From positions 1-54,790 of the forward strand of contig CAZTHK010000024.1 in assembly GCA_964613215.1 (NCBI GenBank): a stretch of DNA of 54,790 nt, in the 5' to 3' direction. The position numbers were made by a program, and so were the translations under genes. The notes beneath the pieces are model-generated. The model searched no databases, was not told the DNA's origin, and saw only the letters and a program-made list of their open reading frames with translations. The stretch is from CAZTHK01 sp964613215. GTDB lineage: Bacteria > Krumholzibacteriota > Krumholzibacteriia > Krumholzibacteriales > CAZTHK01. Below, one piece after another: positions 34,662 to 43,391 of the stretch; positions within the stretch are counted from its first letter, which is position 1; every line of letters starts with the position of its first letter.

Positions 34662-35186
34662 CTACTCTCCCTGTGCTTTTTTTCTCTCTTCCTTTTTCAG
34701 CAGCTTTCTCAAGGGAGCCCACCTGGGATCGCCCTCCTCCCTCTCGCAATCACAACTATCCCGGTTCAGGTTAATCCCGCACCTGGGGCAAAGACCCTCG
34801 CAATCCTCGCTGCAGAGCAGCTTTATGGGCAAGGCCAGAACTATCTCCTCTCTGACCCGGGGCAATACATCGTAATCGTTCTCCTCACCCTCTTTCAATA
34901 TCTTTTCCTCACCTTCCGTGCCGGCGCCTCCCTCCCCGGCGTGACGCAGCATCAAGGCGTATGACAACTGCACCGGCATGGTGAATATATCCAGGCACCT
35001 GGAGCACATCACCTCCACCCCGCTGTCCACCTTCACCTCCAGTATTATCTTTTCATCCGTCTTAACCACCGTAGCCAGGACTTTGGCTCTGCAACTGCAT
35101 TCTTTTCCATCGGTTGTCTCCACCTGGAATCTACGGTCGAAGGAAAAATCCTGGTGTCTCCCGGCGGAAGCGAGATCAATTCTCAT
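34662..35186 (-). CDS. yceD: DUF177/YceD family protein
   Basis: The 174-aa acidic protein belongs to DUF177 (YceD), linked to 23S rRNA accumulation and plastid 23S processing in other organisms. The cysteine pairs CSRC and CEDC (with CPRC near the C-terminus) are typical of the family. I chose ATG 35186 with a G-rich site upstream over an in-frame ATG at 35204. It is followed 4 bp later by rpmF, the usual arrangement. Confidence 0.88.
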   Translation of the reverse strand: MRIDLASAGRHQDFSFDRRFQVETTDGKECSCRAKVLATVVKTDEKIILEVKVDSGVEVMCSRCLDIFTMPVQLSYALMLRHAGEGGAGTEGEEKILKEGEENDYDVLPRVREEIVLALPIKLLCSEDCEGLCPRCGINLNRDSCDCEREEGDPRWAPLRKLLKKEERKKAQGE

Positions 35187-35217
35187 CGTCAACACCCCCC
35201 GCATATAAATAGGTAAA

Positions 35218-35628
35218 CTACTCTTCAGAAAATACTATGGCAAGTTCTTTTTCCGCCGATTCCGGAGAATCAGAGGCGTGAACTGCATTCCTCTGCAGGC
35301 TGGTACCATACATATAGCGAATAGTGCCAGGTCTGGATTCTGCAGGGTCGGTGGCTCCTACCAGTTCTCTGAGCAGGGATACGGCGTTCTCCTTCTCCAA
35401 CTCTATCCCTACTACCGGCCCGGAGGTAATGTATTCTATCAGATCCTCAAAGAAATCCCTGTCCCTGTGGACCTGGTAAAACTGTTTCCCCCTGTCCCTG
35501 TCAAATCTTAAATACTTTATCTGCCTAATACTGAAACGGTTTTTAATCAGAAAATCGATAATCTCTCCGGTATTACCATTCTCCACCGCTTCCGGTTTTA
35601 TCATGATCAGGGTTTTATCCAAATCCAT
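35218..35628 (-). CDS. ndk: Nucleoside-diphosphate kinase
   Basis: Ndk balances NTP pools by passing the ATP gamma-phosphate to NDPs through a phosphohistidine. The 136-aa protein has LIMIKPEAV at the start and the active-site His in NAVHASDS. It is linked by a 31-bp gap to yceD, so it is probably the first gene of the fab run, behind the promoter at 35769-35797. Its sequence is somewhat divergent at the central GPVVGIELEKENAV, but the length is normal. Confidence 0.95.
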   Translation of the reverse strand: MDLDKTLIMIKPEAVENGNTGEIIDFLIKNRFSIRQIKYLRFDRDRGKQFYQVHRDRDFFEDLIEYITSGPVVGIELEKENAVSLLRELVGATDPAESRPGTIRYMYGTSLQRNAVHASDSPESAEKELAIVFSEE

Positions 35629-35768
35629 ATCTCCTTTTCTGGTTCTTAACTAAAAACCCGCCCCGCAGCAGATCTCAAACAATCAATCCTGAATCCCGGT
35701 TCAATCAACTCTTCTGACGGATAATAGATTTATGATTTTAAACCGGACTATAACAGCAGGTTCCAGTT

Positions 35769-35797
35769 AATATAATAATATTAATACTTTAAATCAA
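35769..35797 (-). promoter_or_regulatory. Promoter of the ndk-yceD-rpmF-plsX-fab run
   Basis: On the minus strand TTGATT (35797-35792) and TATATT (35774-35769) have a 17-bp spacer, in an AT-rich stretch of the 190-bp gap between ndk and sucD. The predicted leader of about 130 nt contains no clear structure or terminator of sucD. Confidence 0.45.
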
Positions 35798-35818
35798 ACC
35801 GGCCTGCATTCCTGCTAT

Positions 35819-36691
35819 TCAGGAGAGTTTATCCCTGACTATCTCCGCAATGCCGGCCGGCGTCTCTGCAACCTCCACACCAACCTCACTCAGGGCGGTA
35901 ATCTTTTCCGCCGCCGTACCGGTACCACCCGTCACTATGGCTCCGGCATGTCCCATCCTCTTTCCGGGGGGAGCAGTTCTTCCGGCTATAAATGCAGCCA
36001 ACTCCTTGGGATAACCTGTGTCGATCATCCTGGCTGCCTCCTCTTCATCGCTGCCTCCGATCTCACCGATGAGCACCACCATGTCTGTCTCTTCATCCCG
36101 GGAGAACAGCTCCAGAGCATCCAGGAAGTTGGTTCCGATAACAGGGTCCCCTCCTATACCCATACAGGTGGATTGACCGAATCCGCTTCTGGTAATTTGA
36201 TCAGCCACCTCATAGGTGAGGGTTCCGCTGCGGGAGACTATCCCCACCCTTCCGGGGGTATGTATCTCGCCGGGGATTATCCCCACCTTACTCTTTCCCG
36301 GTGATATTATCCCCGGACAGTTGGGTCCAATCAACCTGGTGCCACGCTCCTTTATATAGGGCAGCACCTTTATCATATCCTGTACAGGGATTCCCTCGGT
36401 AATGCATACAACCAGCTCAACACCCGAATCTGCGGCTTCACAGATTGCATCTGCTGCAAAGACGGCAGGTACATAAATAACACTGCAGTTAACGCCGGTT
36501 TCGGCCACAGCCTCATCCATGCTGTCGAAAACAGGAACTCCGTCATCGGTTTTGCCTCCCCCCTTACCCGGGGTTACTCCCCCCACCACCCTGGTCCCAT
36601 ACTCGATCATTTTGCGGGTGTGGAATGCACCGTCTCTGCCTGTTATTCCCTGTACTGCGACCCTGGTATTCTGATCGACTATAATACTCAA
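35819..36691 (-). CDS. sucD: Succinyl-CoA synthetase, alpha subunit
   Basis: SucD with SucC makes succinate, CoA and ATP or GTP in the TCA cycle. The 290-aa protein has the CoA-binding domain (VAVQGITGRDGAFHT), GPNCPGIISPG and the phosphorylated His in MGHAGAIVTGG. It lies 49 bp after sucC, the normal order. No terminator was seen after it. Confidence 0.97.
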   Translation of the reverse strand: MSIIVDQNTRVAVQGITGRDGAFHTRKMIEYGTRVVGGVTPGKGGGKTDDGVPVFDSMDEAVAETGVNCSVIYVPAVFAADAICEAADSGVELVVCITEGIPVQDMIKVLPYIKERGTRLIGPNCPGIISPGKSKVGIIPGEIHTPGRVGIVSRSGTLTYEVADQITRSGFGQSTCMGIGGDPVIGTNFLDALELFSRDEETDMVVLIGEIGGSDEEEAARMIDTGYPKELAAFIAGRTAPPGKRMGHAGAIVTGGTGTAAEKITALSEVGVEVAETPAGIAEIVRDKLS

Positions 36692-36740
36692 AAAATCCTC
36701 CTCTTTCTTAAAATCACTGCGCTGGCAGGATACCCAGACT

Positions 36741-37886
36741 CTAATCCTGCTCCTGATTACCAGCCACCCCTATTGCCTCTCTGACTCCTTCCTCCATTGA
36801 GGAAGCAGGAATCAGATCTGTATCCTCCAGCATCCGCTTGGCTTCATCCTCATTGGTTCCGGTCAACCTCACTACCAGCGGTACATCCAGGTCCATTCTC
36901 TTCCTGGCTTCTATTATCCCGGCGGCAATATCGTCGCACCTGGTAATTCCGCCGAATATATTGAATAGTATAGATTTGACATTCTTATCTCTGAGAATAA
37001 TACTCAGTGCGGTAATAACCTTCTCCGGGTTCGAACTCCCCCCCACATCCAGAAAGTTGGCCGGTTCACTGCCGAAGTGCTTGATCATGTCCATGGTTGC
37101 CATAGCCAGGCCGGCTCCGTTTACCACACAGCCTATCCTGCCTTCCAGTTTTACGAATGACAGACCATTCTCACGAGCCTCCACCTCTCCGACATCCTCC
37201 GCCGATTCATCCCTCAAACCGGCCACCTCGGGATGCCTGAACAGGGAATTGTCATCGATGTTTATCTTTGCATCTATCGCCCGGACCTCCTTCTCCGGAG
37301 TGACCACCAGAGGATTTATCTCCGCCAGAGAGGCATCCACTCCCATGAACGCCCGGTAGAGTCCCTGCAGTACTCCCTTAATCTGTTTGGCCACTTCTTT
37401 CTCCCCGGTAAGGAAGGAGGCAAGTTTCCTCAGCTGGAAGGGAAGCAGTCCCCACACCGGGTCTATTACCACCTTCAGAATCTTCTCCGGTGTCTTTCTG
37501 GCAACCTCTTCTATGTCCACTCCCCCGGATGGTGAAATCATCATCAGGGGCTTATTAGTGGAACGGTCCACCACCATTCCGGCGTACAGTTCATTCTCTA
37601 TGTCCACCGCCCTGGCCACCAGGACCTTTTCCACCCGTATTCCCTTTATATCCATTCCCAGAATCTTCTCCGCCTTCTCCATCGCTTCCTCCGGGCTGGA
37701 AGCTAATTTGACTCCTCCGGCCTTCCCTCTTCCACCCACCAATACCTGAGCTTTAACCACCACCGGACAGCCCAGTTCCCCGGCCGCCTTGCCGGCCTCC
37801 TCAGCACTCTCGATGAGGATACTGGGTGGAACAGGTATATCATAGCGTGAAAAGATACTTCTGGCGTCGACTTCATGTATCTTCAA
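36741..37886 (-). CDS. sucC: Succinyl-CoA synthetase, beta subunit
   Basis: The 381-aa ATP-grasp subunit has KAQVLVGGRGKAGGV (nucleotide binding), AEINPLVV and the C-terminal region GGITRCDDIAAGII with the conserved VVRLTGTNEDEAKRML. It binds ADP or GDP; specificity cannot be read here. It follows the COG2403 protein gene after 53 bp, behind AAGGAGG, and precedes sucD. Confidence 0.97.
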   Translation of the reverse strand: MKIHEVDARSIFSRYDIPVPPSILIESAEEAGKAAGELGCPVVVKAQVLVGGRGKAGGVKLASSPEEAMEKAEKILGMDIKGIRVEKVLVARAVDIENELYAGMVVDRSTNKPLMMISPSGGVDIEEVARKTPEKILKVVIDPVWGLLPFQLRKLASFLTGEKEVAKQIKGVLQGLYRAFMGVDASLAEINPLVVTPEKEVRAIDAKINIDDNSLFRHPEVAGLRDESAEDVGEVEARENGLSFVKLEGRIGCVVNGAGLAMATMDMIKHFGSEPANFLDVGGSSNPEKVITALSIILRDKNVKSILFNIFGGITRCDDIAAGIIEARKRMDLDVPLVVRLTGTNEDEAKRMLEDTDLIPASSMEEGVREAIGVAGNQEQD

Positions 37887-37939
37887 TGCTTGCCTCCTTA
37901 ACTTCCTTAACAGCTATAACTTATTTGTTTATCCCAAGA

Positions 37940-39259
37940 TTATCTGTTAATTATATCCGCAAGTACGTCCTTCAGATCCGGTTTCCCTATCTCATCCAGT
38001 TCATACCTTACCCGCACATGAGGTTTGTCGATTTTGATTATACGCCCCAGATCTATTGGTGTGCCGATTACCACAGTGTCACAATCTGCCCTGGCTATAG
38101 TCTCCTCCAGATCCTTTATCTGTTCTTCACCGTAACCCATAGCAGGAAGGAGTGATCCTACTTCAGGATACCTTTCGAATGTTCTGGCAATCTTTCCGGT
38201 GGCAAACGGCCTGGGATCGATAATTTCAGCAGCCTGGAACTTCTGAGCAGCCATTACCCCGGCGCCGTATTTCATCTCTCCATGGGTCAGGGTAGGGCCG
38301 TCTTCCACACAAAGAACCCTCCTGTCCCGGATAAGGGAAGGATCATTTACAAATAGTGGCGAGGCTGCCTCCACCACTACCGCTTCATGATTCAGAATAC
38401 TGACATTCTCTCTTACCACATCCAGCCCCTCCATGTCACAGGTGTCTATCTTATTTATAACCACTACATTAGCCATAAGCAAGTTGGACAAACCGGGATA
38501 ATATTGCACCTCGTGTCCGGGCCGGTGAGGATCGACCAGCACTATGTGCAGATCCGGCATGTAGAATGGCATATCATTATTCCCTCCATCCCACAGGATA
38601 ATGTCCGCTTCCTTCTCTGCCTCTTTTAGAATAGCCTGGTAATCCACCCCGGCATATACTACCGTCCCCCTGTCGATGTGAGGTTCGTACTCCTCCATCT
38701 CCTCTATGGTGCAATCATGCTTTTTAAGATCATCCAGAGTCTCGTAACGCTGAACCTTCTGCTTGACCAGATCGCCGTAAGGCATGGGATGCCTTATCAC
38801 TACAACCTTCTTGCCCGCCTCCGTCAGCAGGTCTGCCACCTTCCTGGTGGTTTGGCTCTTGCCGCAACCGGTCCTGACCGCACAAACCGATATAACCGGT
38901 TTGCTGCTCTCCAGCATGGTGGGTGTCGACCCGGCCAAAGAAAAACGGGCGCCCAGCGCATTAACCATCTGAGCCATCTCCATTACATACTGATTGGATA
39001 CATCGCTGTAAGAGAAGACCACCTCATCGATATTATCCTCCACTATAATCTCTGCCAGATAGTCCTCGCTCTTTATGGGAATACCGTCGGGATAGAGTTC
39101 ACCAGCCAGTTCGGCGGGATACTTCCTCCCCTCTATATCAGGTATCTGAGTGGCGGTCATTACTGCAACTTCCACCGAATGGTTGTCCCTGAAAAGAGTA
39201 TTGAAATTGTGGAAATCCCTTCCTGCCGCCCCCATGATAAGGACTCTTTTTTTATCCAT
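37940..39259 (-). CDS. Cyclic 2,3-diphosphoglycerate synthetase-like protein (COG2403)
   Basis: The 439-aa protein has an N-terminal Rossmann-like part (KRVLIMGAAGRDFHNFN) and then a P-loop domain with CAVRTGCGKSQTTRKVAD (about 127-144) and a DRGTVVYAGVDY strand. The family is COG2403, containing the cyclic 2,3-diphosphoglycerate synthetase of methanogens and many bacterial proteins annotated as GTPases. In this organism the substrate is unknown. It stands between sucC and hldE2, all minus strand. The cDPG link is established for the methanogen enzyme only and is inferred here. Confidence 0.8.
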   Translation of the reverse strand: MDKKRVLIMGAAGRDFHNFNTLFRDNHSVEVAVMTATQIPDIEGRKYPAELAGELYPDGIPIKSEDYLAEIIVEDNIDEVVFSYSDVSNQYVMEMAQMVNALGARFSLAGSTPTMLESSKPVISVCAVRTGCGKSQTTRKVADLLTEAGKKVVVIRHPMPYGDLVKQKVQRYETLDDLKKHDCTIEEMEEYEPHIDRGTVVYAGVDYQAILKEAEKEADIILWDGGNNDMPFYMPDLHIVLVDPHRPGHEVQYYPGLSNLLMANVVVINKIDTCDMEGLDVVRENVSILNHEAVVVEAASPLFVNDPSLIRDRRVLCVEDGPTLTHGEMKYGAGVMAAQKFQAAEIIDPRPFATGKIARTFERYPEVGSLLPAMGYGEEQIKDLEETIARADCDTVVIGTPIDLGRIIKIDKPHVRVRYELDEIGKPDLKDVLADIINR

Positions 39260-39295
39260 AATGCTTAAAAACCTCCCTGAATTAATGAATACTGC

Positions 39296-39808
39296 TCACT
39301 TAGAATCAACCGATCGGTCGCCGGAGTCCACCCGGGACTCCCTTATTCTATTTATAATAGCGGTGGTAGAACGCCCCTCCACCATATCCACTCTTATCAC
39401 TTTGCCTCCATTTTCTTCCACCACATCAGCCCCCACTATTTCATCGATTTCATACTCAGCCCCCTTGACCAGTACATCAGGCTTGAGTGCCCGGATTGTT
39501 TCCAGAGGGGTATTCTCTTCGAAAACGGTTACGTAATCTACCGGGCGGAGAGCCACAAGTATGGACAGCCTCTCCTCCAGCTTCATCAGTGGTCTTCCCC
39601 CTCCCTTCAACCTCCCTACCGAGTCATCGCTGTTAACTCCAACCACCAGGAAATCTCCCTCCTCCCCTGCTCTGTTGAGCAGGGAAATATGCCCCGCATG
39701 AATGAGATCGAAACATCCGTTGGTAAAAACTATCCTATCATCCCGGTGACTATCCCTTAACCGGCTCAGTTCCTCCCTGGCCACAATCCTGTTACTCTGT
39801 CCAGTCAT
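39296..39808 (-). CDS. hldE2: Heptose 1-phosphate adenylyltransferase (HldE C-terminal half)
   Basis: It activates D-glycero-beta-D-manno-heptose 1-phosphate with ATP in LPS heptose synthesis. The 170-aa nucleotidyltransferase has FTNGCFDLIHAGHISLL (the HxGH motif) and GVNSDDSVGRLKG. ATG 39808 follows AGAAGG by 6 nt and the gene overlaps hldE1 by 17 bp; longer in-frame starts are shadows of hldE1. In E. coli both halves are fused as HldE; separate genes are common elsewhere. Confidence 0.93.
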   Translation of the reverse strand: MTGQSNRIVAREELSRLRDSHRDDRIVFTNGCFDLIHAGHISLLNRAGEEGDFLVVGVNSDDSVGRLKGGGRPLMKLEERLSILVALRPVDYVTVFEENTPLETIRALKPDVLVKGAEYEIDEIVGADVVEENGGKVIRVDMVEGRSTTAIINRIRESRVDSGDRSVDSK

Positions 39809-40790
39809 TGTCATCCTTCTTGAATGCCCCGGTAAGTTCACGGGGAGTAACCGATGCTGTGCCGAGTTCCCTGACCACAATTCCGGCAGCAGTATTGGCC
39901 AGCTCTATAGATTCGTCCAGAGATGCGCCCGCTGCCAACCCGGCAGCCAGAACACTTATCACCGTATCACCTGCTCCGGTGACATCGTATACCTCCCTTG
40001 CCCGGGTGGGGAAATCCACCGGAGTGGATCCTTTTCTGAACAGGGTCATACCCTCCTCACCCCTGGTTATCAGGACTGCAGAGGTATTAAGATCATCCAG
40101 CAGGGCTAATCCCGTTTCCCTCAGTTCGCCATCGCTCCTTATCTTCCTGTTATAGAACCCACAGGCCTCTTTACGGTTGGGCGTAACCACCGTAGCGCCC
40201 CGGTAAAGCGAAAAATGACCCTCCTTTGGATCCACCAGCACCGGGATATCATCTTTCCGGGACAGCTTCCTTACTTCATCCATAATTCCGGAGGTAACCA
40301 TTCCCTTTCCGTAATCGGATATTACTATCGCTCCAGCTCCCTCCGAAGCCAGATTAAGATTTCGCTTAACCGCATCGCAGCTCTCTCCCTCTACCGGGCT
40401 CTCCGTTTCAAAATCAGCCCTTACCACCTGCTGGCTGTGAGCCAGTATCCTCATCTTCTCGGTGGTAACCCTGCCGGAGTCCGTAATCAACCATTCCGTA
40501 GATATTCCCTTCCCTGATGCCAGCTTCTTTACCTCTTCCCTCCTTTCATCCTTCCCTACCACTGCAACCAGCCTGGCATCCACGCCCAGTGATACCAGAT
40601 TCCATGCTACATTTGCTGCTCCTCCCAGCCGTACGGTGTTCTCTCTTACCGCCACCACCGGAACGGGTGCCTCGGGGCTTATCCTTTCCACCTCCCCCCA
40701 GAAGTACCTGTCCATCATAACATCCCCCAGCACCACCACAGCGGCATTCTTCATTGCTTCACATATCTTATCTGCCCGTTCCGCTTCCAT
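39792..40790 (-). CDS. hldE1: Heptose 7-phosphate kinase (HldE N-terminal half)
   Basis: It phosphorylates D-glycero-D-manno-heptose 7-phosphate. The 332-aa ribokinase-fold protein has LGDVMMDRYFWGEVERISPEAPVPV, RLGGAANVAWNL and the catalytic GAGDTVISVLAAG. ATG 40790 with AGGATTCAT upstream fits best; an in-frame start at 40826 is less likely. The promoter at 40917-40945 gives a leader of about 120 nt carrying a small hairpin at 40827-40841. Confidence 0.93.
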   Translation of the reverse strand: MEAERADKICEAMKNAAVVVLGDVMMDRYFWGEVERISPEAPVPVVAVRENTVRLGGAANVAWNLVSLGVDARLVAVVGKDERREEVKKLASGKGISTEWLITDSGRVTTEKMRILAHSQQVVRADFETESPVEGESCDAVKRNLNLASEGAGAIVISDYGKGMVTSGIMDEVRKLSRKDDIPVLVDPKEGHFSLYRGATVVTPNRKEACGFYNRKIRSDGELRETGLALLDDLNTSAVLITRGEEGMTLFRKGSTPVDFPTRAREVYDVTGAGDTVISVLAAGLAAGASLDESIELANTAAGIVVRELGTASVTPRELTGAFKKDDNDWTE

Positions 40791-40826
40791 ATGAATCCTG
40801 TTCCGGGTGTGTTCGGATGCAACCAT

Positions 40827-40841
40827 CCGGCTGATAGCCGG
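40827..40841 (-). repeat. Small hairpin in the hldE1 leader
   Basis: CCGGCT and AGCCGG form a perfect 6-bp stem with a 3-nt loop about 36 nt upstream of the chosen ATG. It could influence translation; evidence is only the symmetry. Confidence 0.35.
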
Positions 40842-40916
40842 CTGGAAATATTTACCATTGTCTTTACTGTTTTTTCATCCTCAAAACTGCTGTGCGTCCA
40901 CTGCTGATATTTGAGC

Positions 40917-40945
40917 AATATAGCTTTATAATCTGTTTTATTCAA
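40917..40945 (-). promoter_or_regulatory. Promoter of hldE1
   Basis: On the minus strand TTGAAT (40945-40940) and TATATT (40922-40917) are spaced by 17 bp in the divergent gap. Transcription would start near 40911. Confidence 0.5.
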
Positions 40946-41040
40946 GTTGTTTCAGGAGAGTATCAGGTTAAATCAATCCGTATCAAGCCAAACCGGATAA
41001 TTTCTCCCATTGTGACTGAATTAAACTGATCATCTACCCT

Positions 41041-41071
41041 TTGTCAGCACCCCGGCAGGCTGCATTATAAT
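41041..41071 (+). promoter_or_regulatory. Promoter of the ABC cassette
   Basis: TTGTCA (41041-41046) and a perfect TATAAT (41066-41071) are 19 bp apart, longer than ideal. The first ATG of the cassette is about 50 bp downstream. Confidence 0.4.
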
Positions 41072-41123
41072 TACAGTATCCGGACAGGTTAATAATTGAA
41101 ACCACAGGCGAATTTGATCTATC

Positions 41124-41927
41124 ATGAATGCAGTGCCTGCTGTTAATATTTCGATCAGGGTGTTTGCGATGCCGGCCGATATGCATATTTCACAGATTAC
41201 CGGATATGGTCACTTCCGTCATTTTAAGGAATTTCTGAAATTCAAAGGGCTAATACAGTTTCGTTCTTCTGAGAGGCTTCAGACCTGGATCAGAATAATT
41301 ATCATTACTGTTATGATGCTTGTTCTCTCCCGTTACGCCTTGCACACGGATCCTTCCGGCGGCTCTTCCACCGGCATAGCCGAAACCCTTTTCATCTGGT
41401 TCTACATGGACATGGCCATAATACTGATGTGGTACAGAAATGGAATGCTCATCGAGATGAGGCATCTTCTCCCCTTTCCCCTCTCCTGTCCCCTGCTGCT
41501 GATGTTCCAGCTGAGCCAGTTGCTGGCAGATTCCAAGAACATACTGTTCGTAGTCCCATTCGGAATTTTAGTTGTCAAAATTCTGTCCGTGGGAATATTC
41601 ACTGCTTTACTGGCTCTCATATTCTTCATCCTCATCTTTGTCAATCTGCAGATCTGGATGCTCAATATATACCTGATATTTATCCGGCAATTTGAACTGT
41701 TCCGTAATAATATAATGATACTCCTTCTTGTTCTGATTGCTCTGGCCAGGGCTCTGGCGGAAGCCGGTATCAGCCCCGAAAGCATGGCTGCGCCGGTGAC
41801 CGCATGGATGGCTGCCGGGGAGAGCCCGCTTAATCAGTCAGCCCTCCCTGTCGGAGTTCTGACGATACTGCTCGGAGCCGGCGTGGCGGCAGGTTCATGG
41901 CTTATACCCAGGAGGGAATACAGGTGA
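41124..41927 (+). CDS. ABC-type membrane protein 1
   Basis: This 267-aa inner-membrane protein has about six hydrophobic helices (near 58-73, 88-107, 117-138, 144-185, 195-215, 235-260) with a soluble N-terminus. No family name is clear; position and topology suggest one permease half of an ABC-2-type exporter with the next two genes. The first ATG lacks a ribosome site; an in-frame ATG at 41169 behind CAGGGT is an alternative. It overlaps the next gene (TGATG). Confidence 0.65.
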   Translation: MNAVPAVNISIRVFAMPADMHISQITGYGHFRHFKEFLKFKGLIQFRSSERLQTWIRIIIITVMMLVLSRYALHTDPSGGSSTGIAETLFIWFYMDMAIILMWYRNGMLIEMRHLLPFPLSCPLLLMFQLSQLLADSKNILFVVPFGILVVKILSVGIFTALLALIFFILIFVNLQIWMLNIYLIFIRQFELFRNNIMILLLVLIALARALAEAGISPESMAAPVTAWMAAGESPLNQSALPVGVLTILLGAGVAAGSWLIPRREYR

Positions 41928-42586
41928 TGAATGAGCCTCTCCCGGGATACCGGATATTTCACATCGCCATGGTGGATTTGAAAATAATCAACAGAACCCT
42001 CCGCCACCTGATTATCATCCCTGTCTTTTCTTTCATGTTTCTGTACATACTGAAGGACCGGCCGGCACATTCCATGCTCCCCTACATCCTGGCCATATCA
42101 CTCTCCTATAATTTCTGCACCATGTTCAACCGGCAGGGGGATGATTTCAACTTCTACAGAATAAGTCCGGTTACCTCCGGAGAATTCATTGCCGGAAAAA
42201 ATTGGGCCACTGCTTCAATCAACCTGCTCTGTGCTGTCTCCACCCTGGTTATCGTAAACGTATTCTCGGGAAGAACGTCTTCCTTCATGGCCGAATCAAT
42301 CCTTCTGATGGTTTTCATATTCATATCCACACTCTCCACCGGTAATTCCGTATCGCTGAGTCTGCTTGAAAGGGGAACCGGCAGGCCGCCCATTACCGGT
42401 TACCTGCTGGTTTCCCTGACCGTAGTACTATGTTATATATTATTTAATATACTGGATGAACTCACCGGTCTGGTTTATAATCTGATGATATGCTTCTTTG
42501 CATCTCTTGCTTACTACCTGATTACTCTGAAAAGAACCACACACGGACTGGATGGAATTATGAAACAGGGGAGGGAGCTTAATTGA
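41927..42586 (+). CDS. ABC-type membrane protein 2
   Basis: The 219-aa protein has about six hydrophobic segments (near 28-43, 50-67, 94-108, 118-135, 150-172, 180-199). The stretch FYRISPVTSGEFIAGKNWA resembles the cytoplasmic loop of ABC-2 permeases that contacts the ATPase. The ATG at 41927 overlaps the preceding stop. The ATPase gene follows with a 4-bp overlap (TTGA), so the three genes form one transporter unit. Substrate unknown. Confidence 0.7.
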   Translation: MNEPLPGYRIFHIAMVDLKIINRTLRHLIIIPVFSFMFLYILKDRPAHSMLPYILAISLSYNFCTMFNRQGDDFNFYRISPVTSGEFIAGKNWATASINLLCAVSTLVIVNVFSGRTSSFMAESILLMVFIFISTLSTGNSVSLSLLERGTGRPPITGYLLVSLTVVLCYILFNILDELTGLVYNLMICFFASLAYYLITLKRTTHGLDGIMKQGRELN

Positions 42587-43377
42587 GTGCCGGTGCTGAA
42601 GTGATAAGGTTTGAAGGAGTCAGGAAGAAATACCCGGGGAGTAAATGGGCCCTGGACGGCCTGGACCTTAGCGTCCCCGGGAGTAGCTTCTTCGGTCTGG
42701 TGGGACCCAACGGAGCTGGCAAATCCACCATGGTAAACCTGGTTGCCGGACTGATCAGAAAGAACAGCGGGAGGATAACCATACTGGATGAAGATATAGA
42801 AAAGGGTAATTATCAATACCGCAGCAGGGTAGGATTCGTGCTGGAAAATCCGTTCTTTCTGGAAAAGTTGTCCGGAGAAGAGTATCTGCGTTTCGCCGGC
42901 CGGATGTACAACCTGGACAGCAACACCGTTCAATCCAGGCTGGAAGAACTGCTGGAGTTCTTTGATATCCGTGATAACGGAGGCAAACTGATACAGGACT
43001 ACTCCGCCGGTATGAAGAAGAAGATCTCACTGGCGGCGGCGCTGATACACGATCCTGAGATCCTGATTCTGGATGAACCTTTCGAATCGGTAGATGCTTT
43101 ATCGGCCAGACAGATAAAGGACAATCTCAAGCTTATCACGGAGCGAGGGGGTACCATCCTTCTTACCTCTCATGTACTGGATATCGTGGAGAAACTATGC
43201 GACCGGGTGGCTATTATCAATCAGGGAAAGCTGATTTTTCAATGTCCTACCGGCTCCATAAAGAACCGGTTCAAGGACAGGGAGATGAAACAGAAGTATT
43301 CCGGCCTGGAGGAGCTTTTCATAAATCTGATAGCAGGCGGAAGCGAAGAGAAATCACTCTCCTGGCTCAAGGATTAG
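42583..43377 (+). CDS. ABC transporter ATP-binding protein
   Basis: The 264-aa ATPase has Walker A (GPNGAGKST, about 38-46), Q-loop (VLENPFF), an ABC signature YSAGMKKK in place of LSGGQ, Walker B (ILILDEPFESVD) and the His switch (LLTSHVLD). It is the exporter type (ABC-2 family). The TTG start overlaps the preceding TGA; GGAGGGAGC stands just upstream. The secreted PL1-like gene begins 14 bp after its stop. Confidence 0.92.
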   Translation: MSAGAEVIRFEGVRKKYPGSKWALDGLDLSVPGSSFFGLVGPNGAGKSTMVNLVAGLIRKNSGRITILDEDIEKGNYQYRSRVGFVLENPFFLEKLSGEEYLRFAGRMYNLDSNTVQSRLEELLEFFDIRDNGGKLIQDYSAGMKKKISLAAALIHDPEILILDEPFESVDALSARQIKDNLKLITERGGTILLTSHVLDIVEKLCDRVAIINQGKLIFQCPTGSIKNRFKDREMKQKYSGLEELFINLIAGGSEEKSLSWLKD

Positions 43378-43391
43378 AACCTGTCAAGACT

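Larger units (their letters stand above)
40842..41123. other. Divergent intergenic region
   Basis: The gap between hldE1 (minus) and the ABC cassette (plus) holds no plausible gene. Promoter-like elements face both ways: one toward hldE1 at 40917-40945 and one toward the ABC genes at 41041-41071. The middle part is AT-rich and shows no repeat or RNA gene I could recognise. Confidence 0.6.

Noticed and set aside
37025..37045. GTTCGA boxes that look like tRNA T-arms (also near 770 and 7140)
   Set aside because: All lie inside well-supported coding genes and no cloverleaf could be built around them.
37907..37950. Inverted repeat TTAACAG/CTGTTAA between the COG2403 gene and sucC
   Set aside because: The 7-bp arms are 30 nt apart and partly inside coding sequence; such a match is expected by chance.
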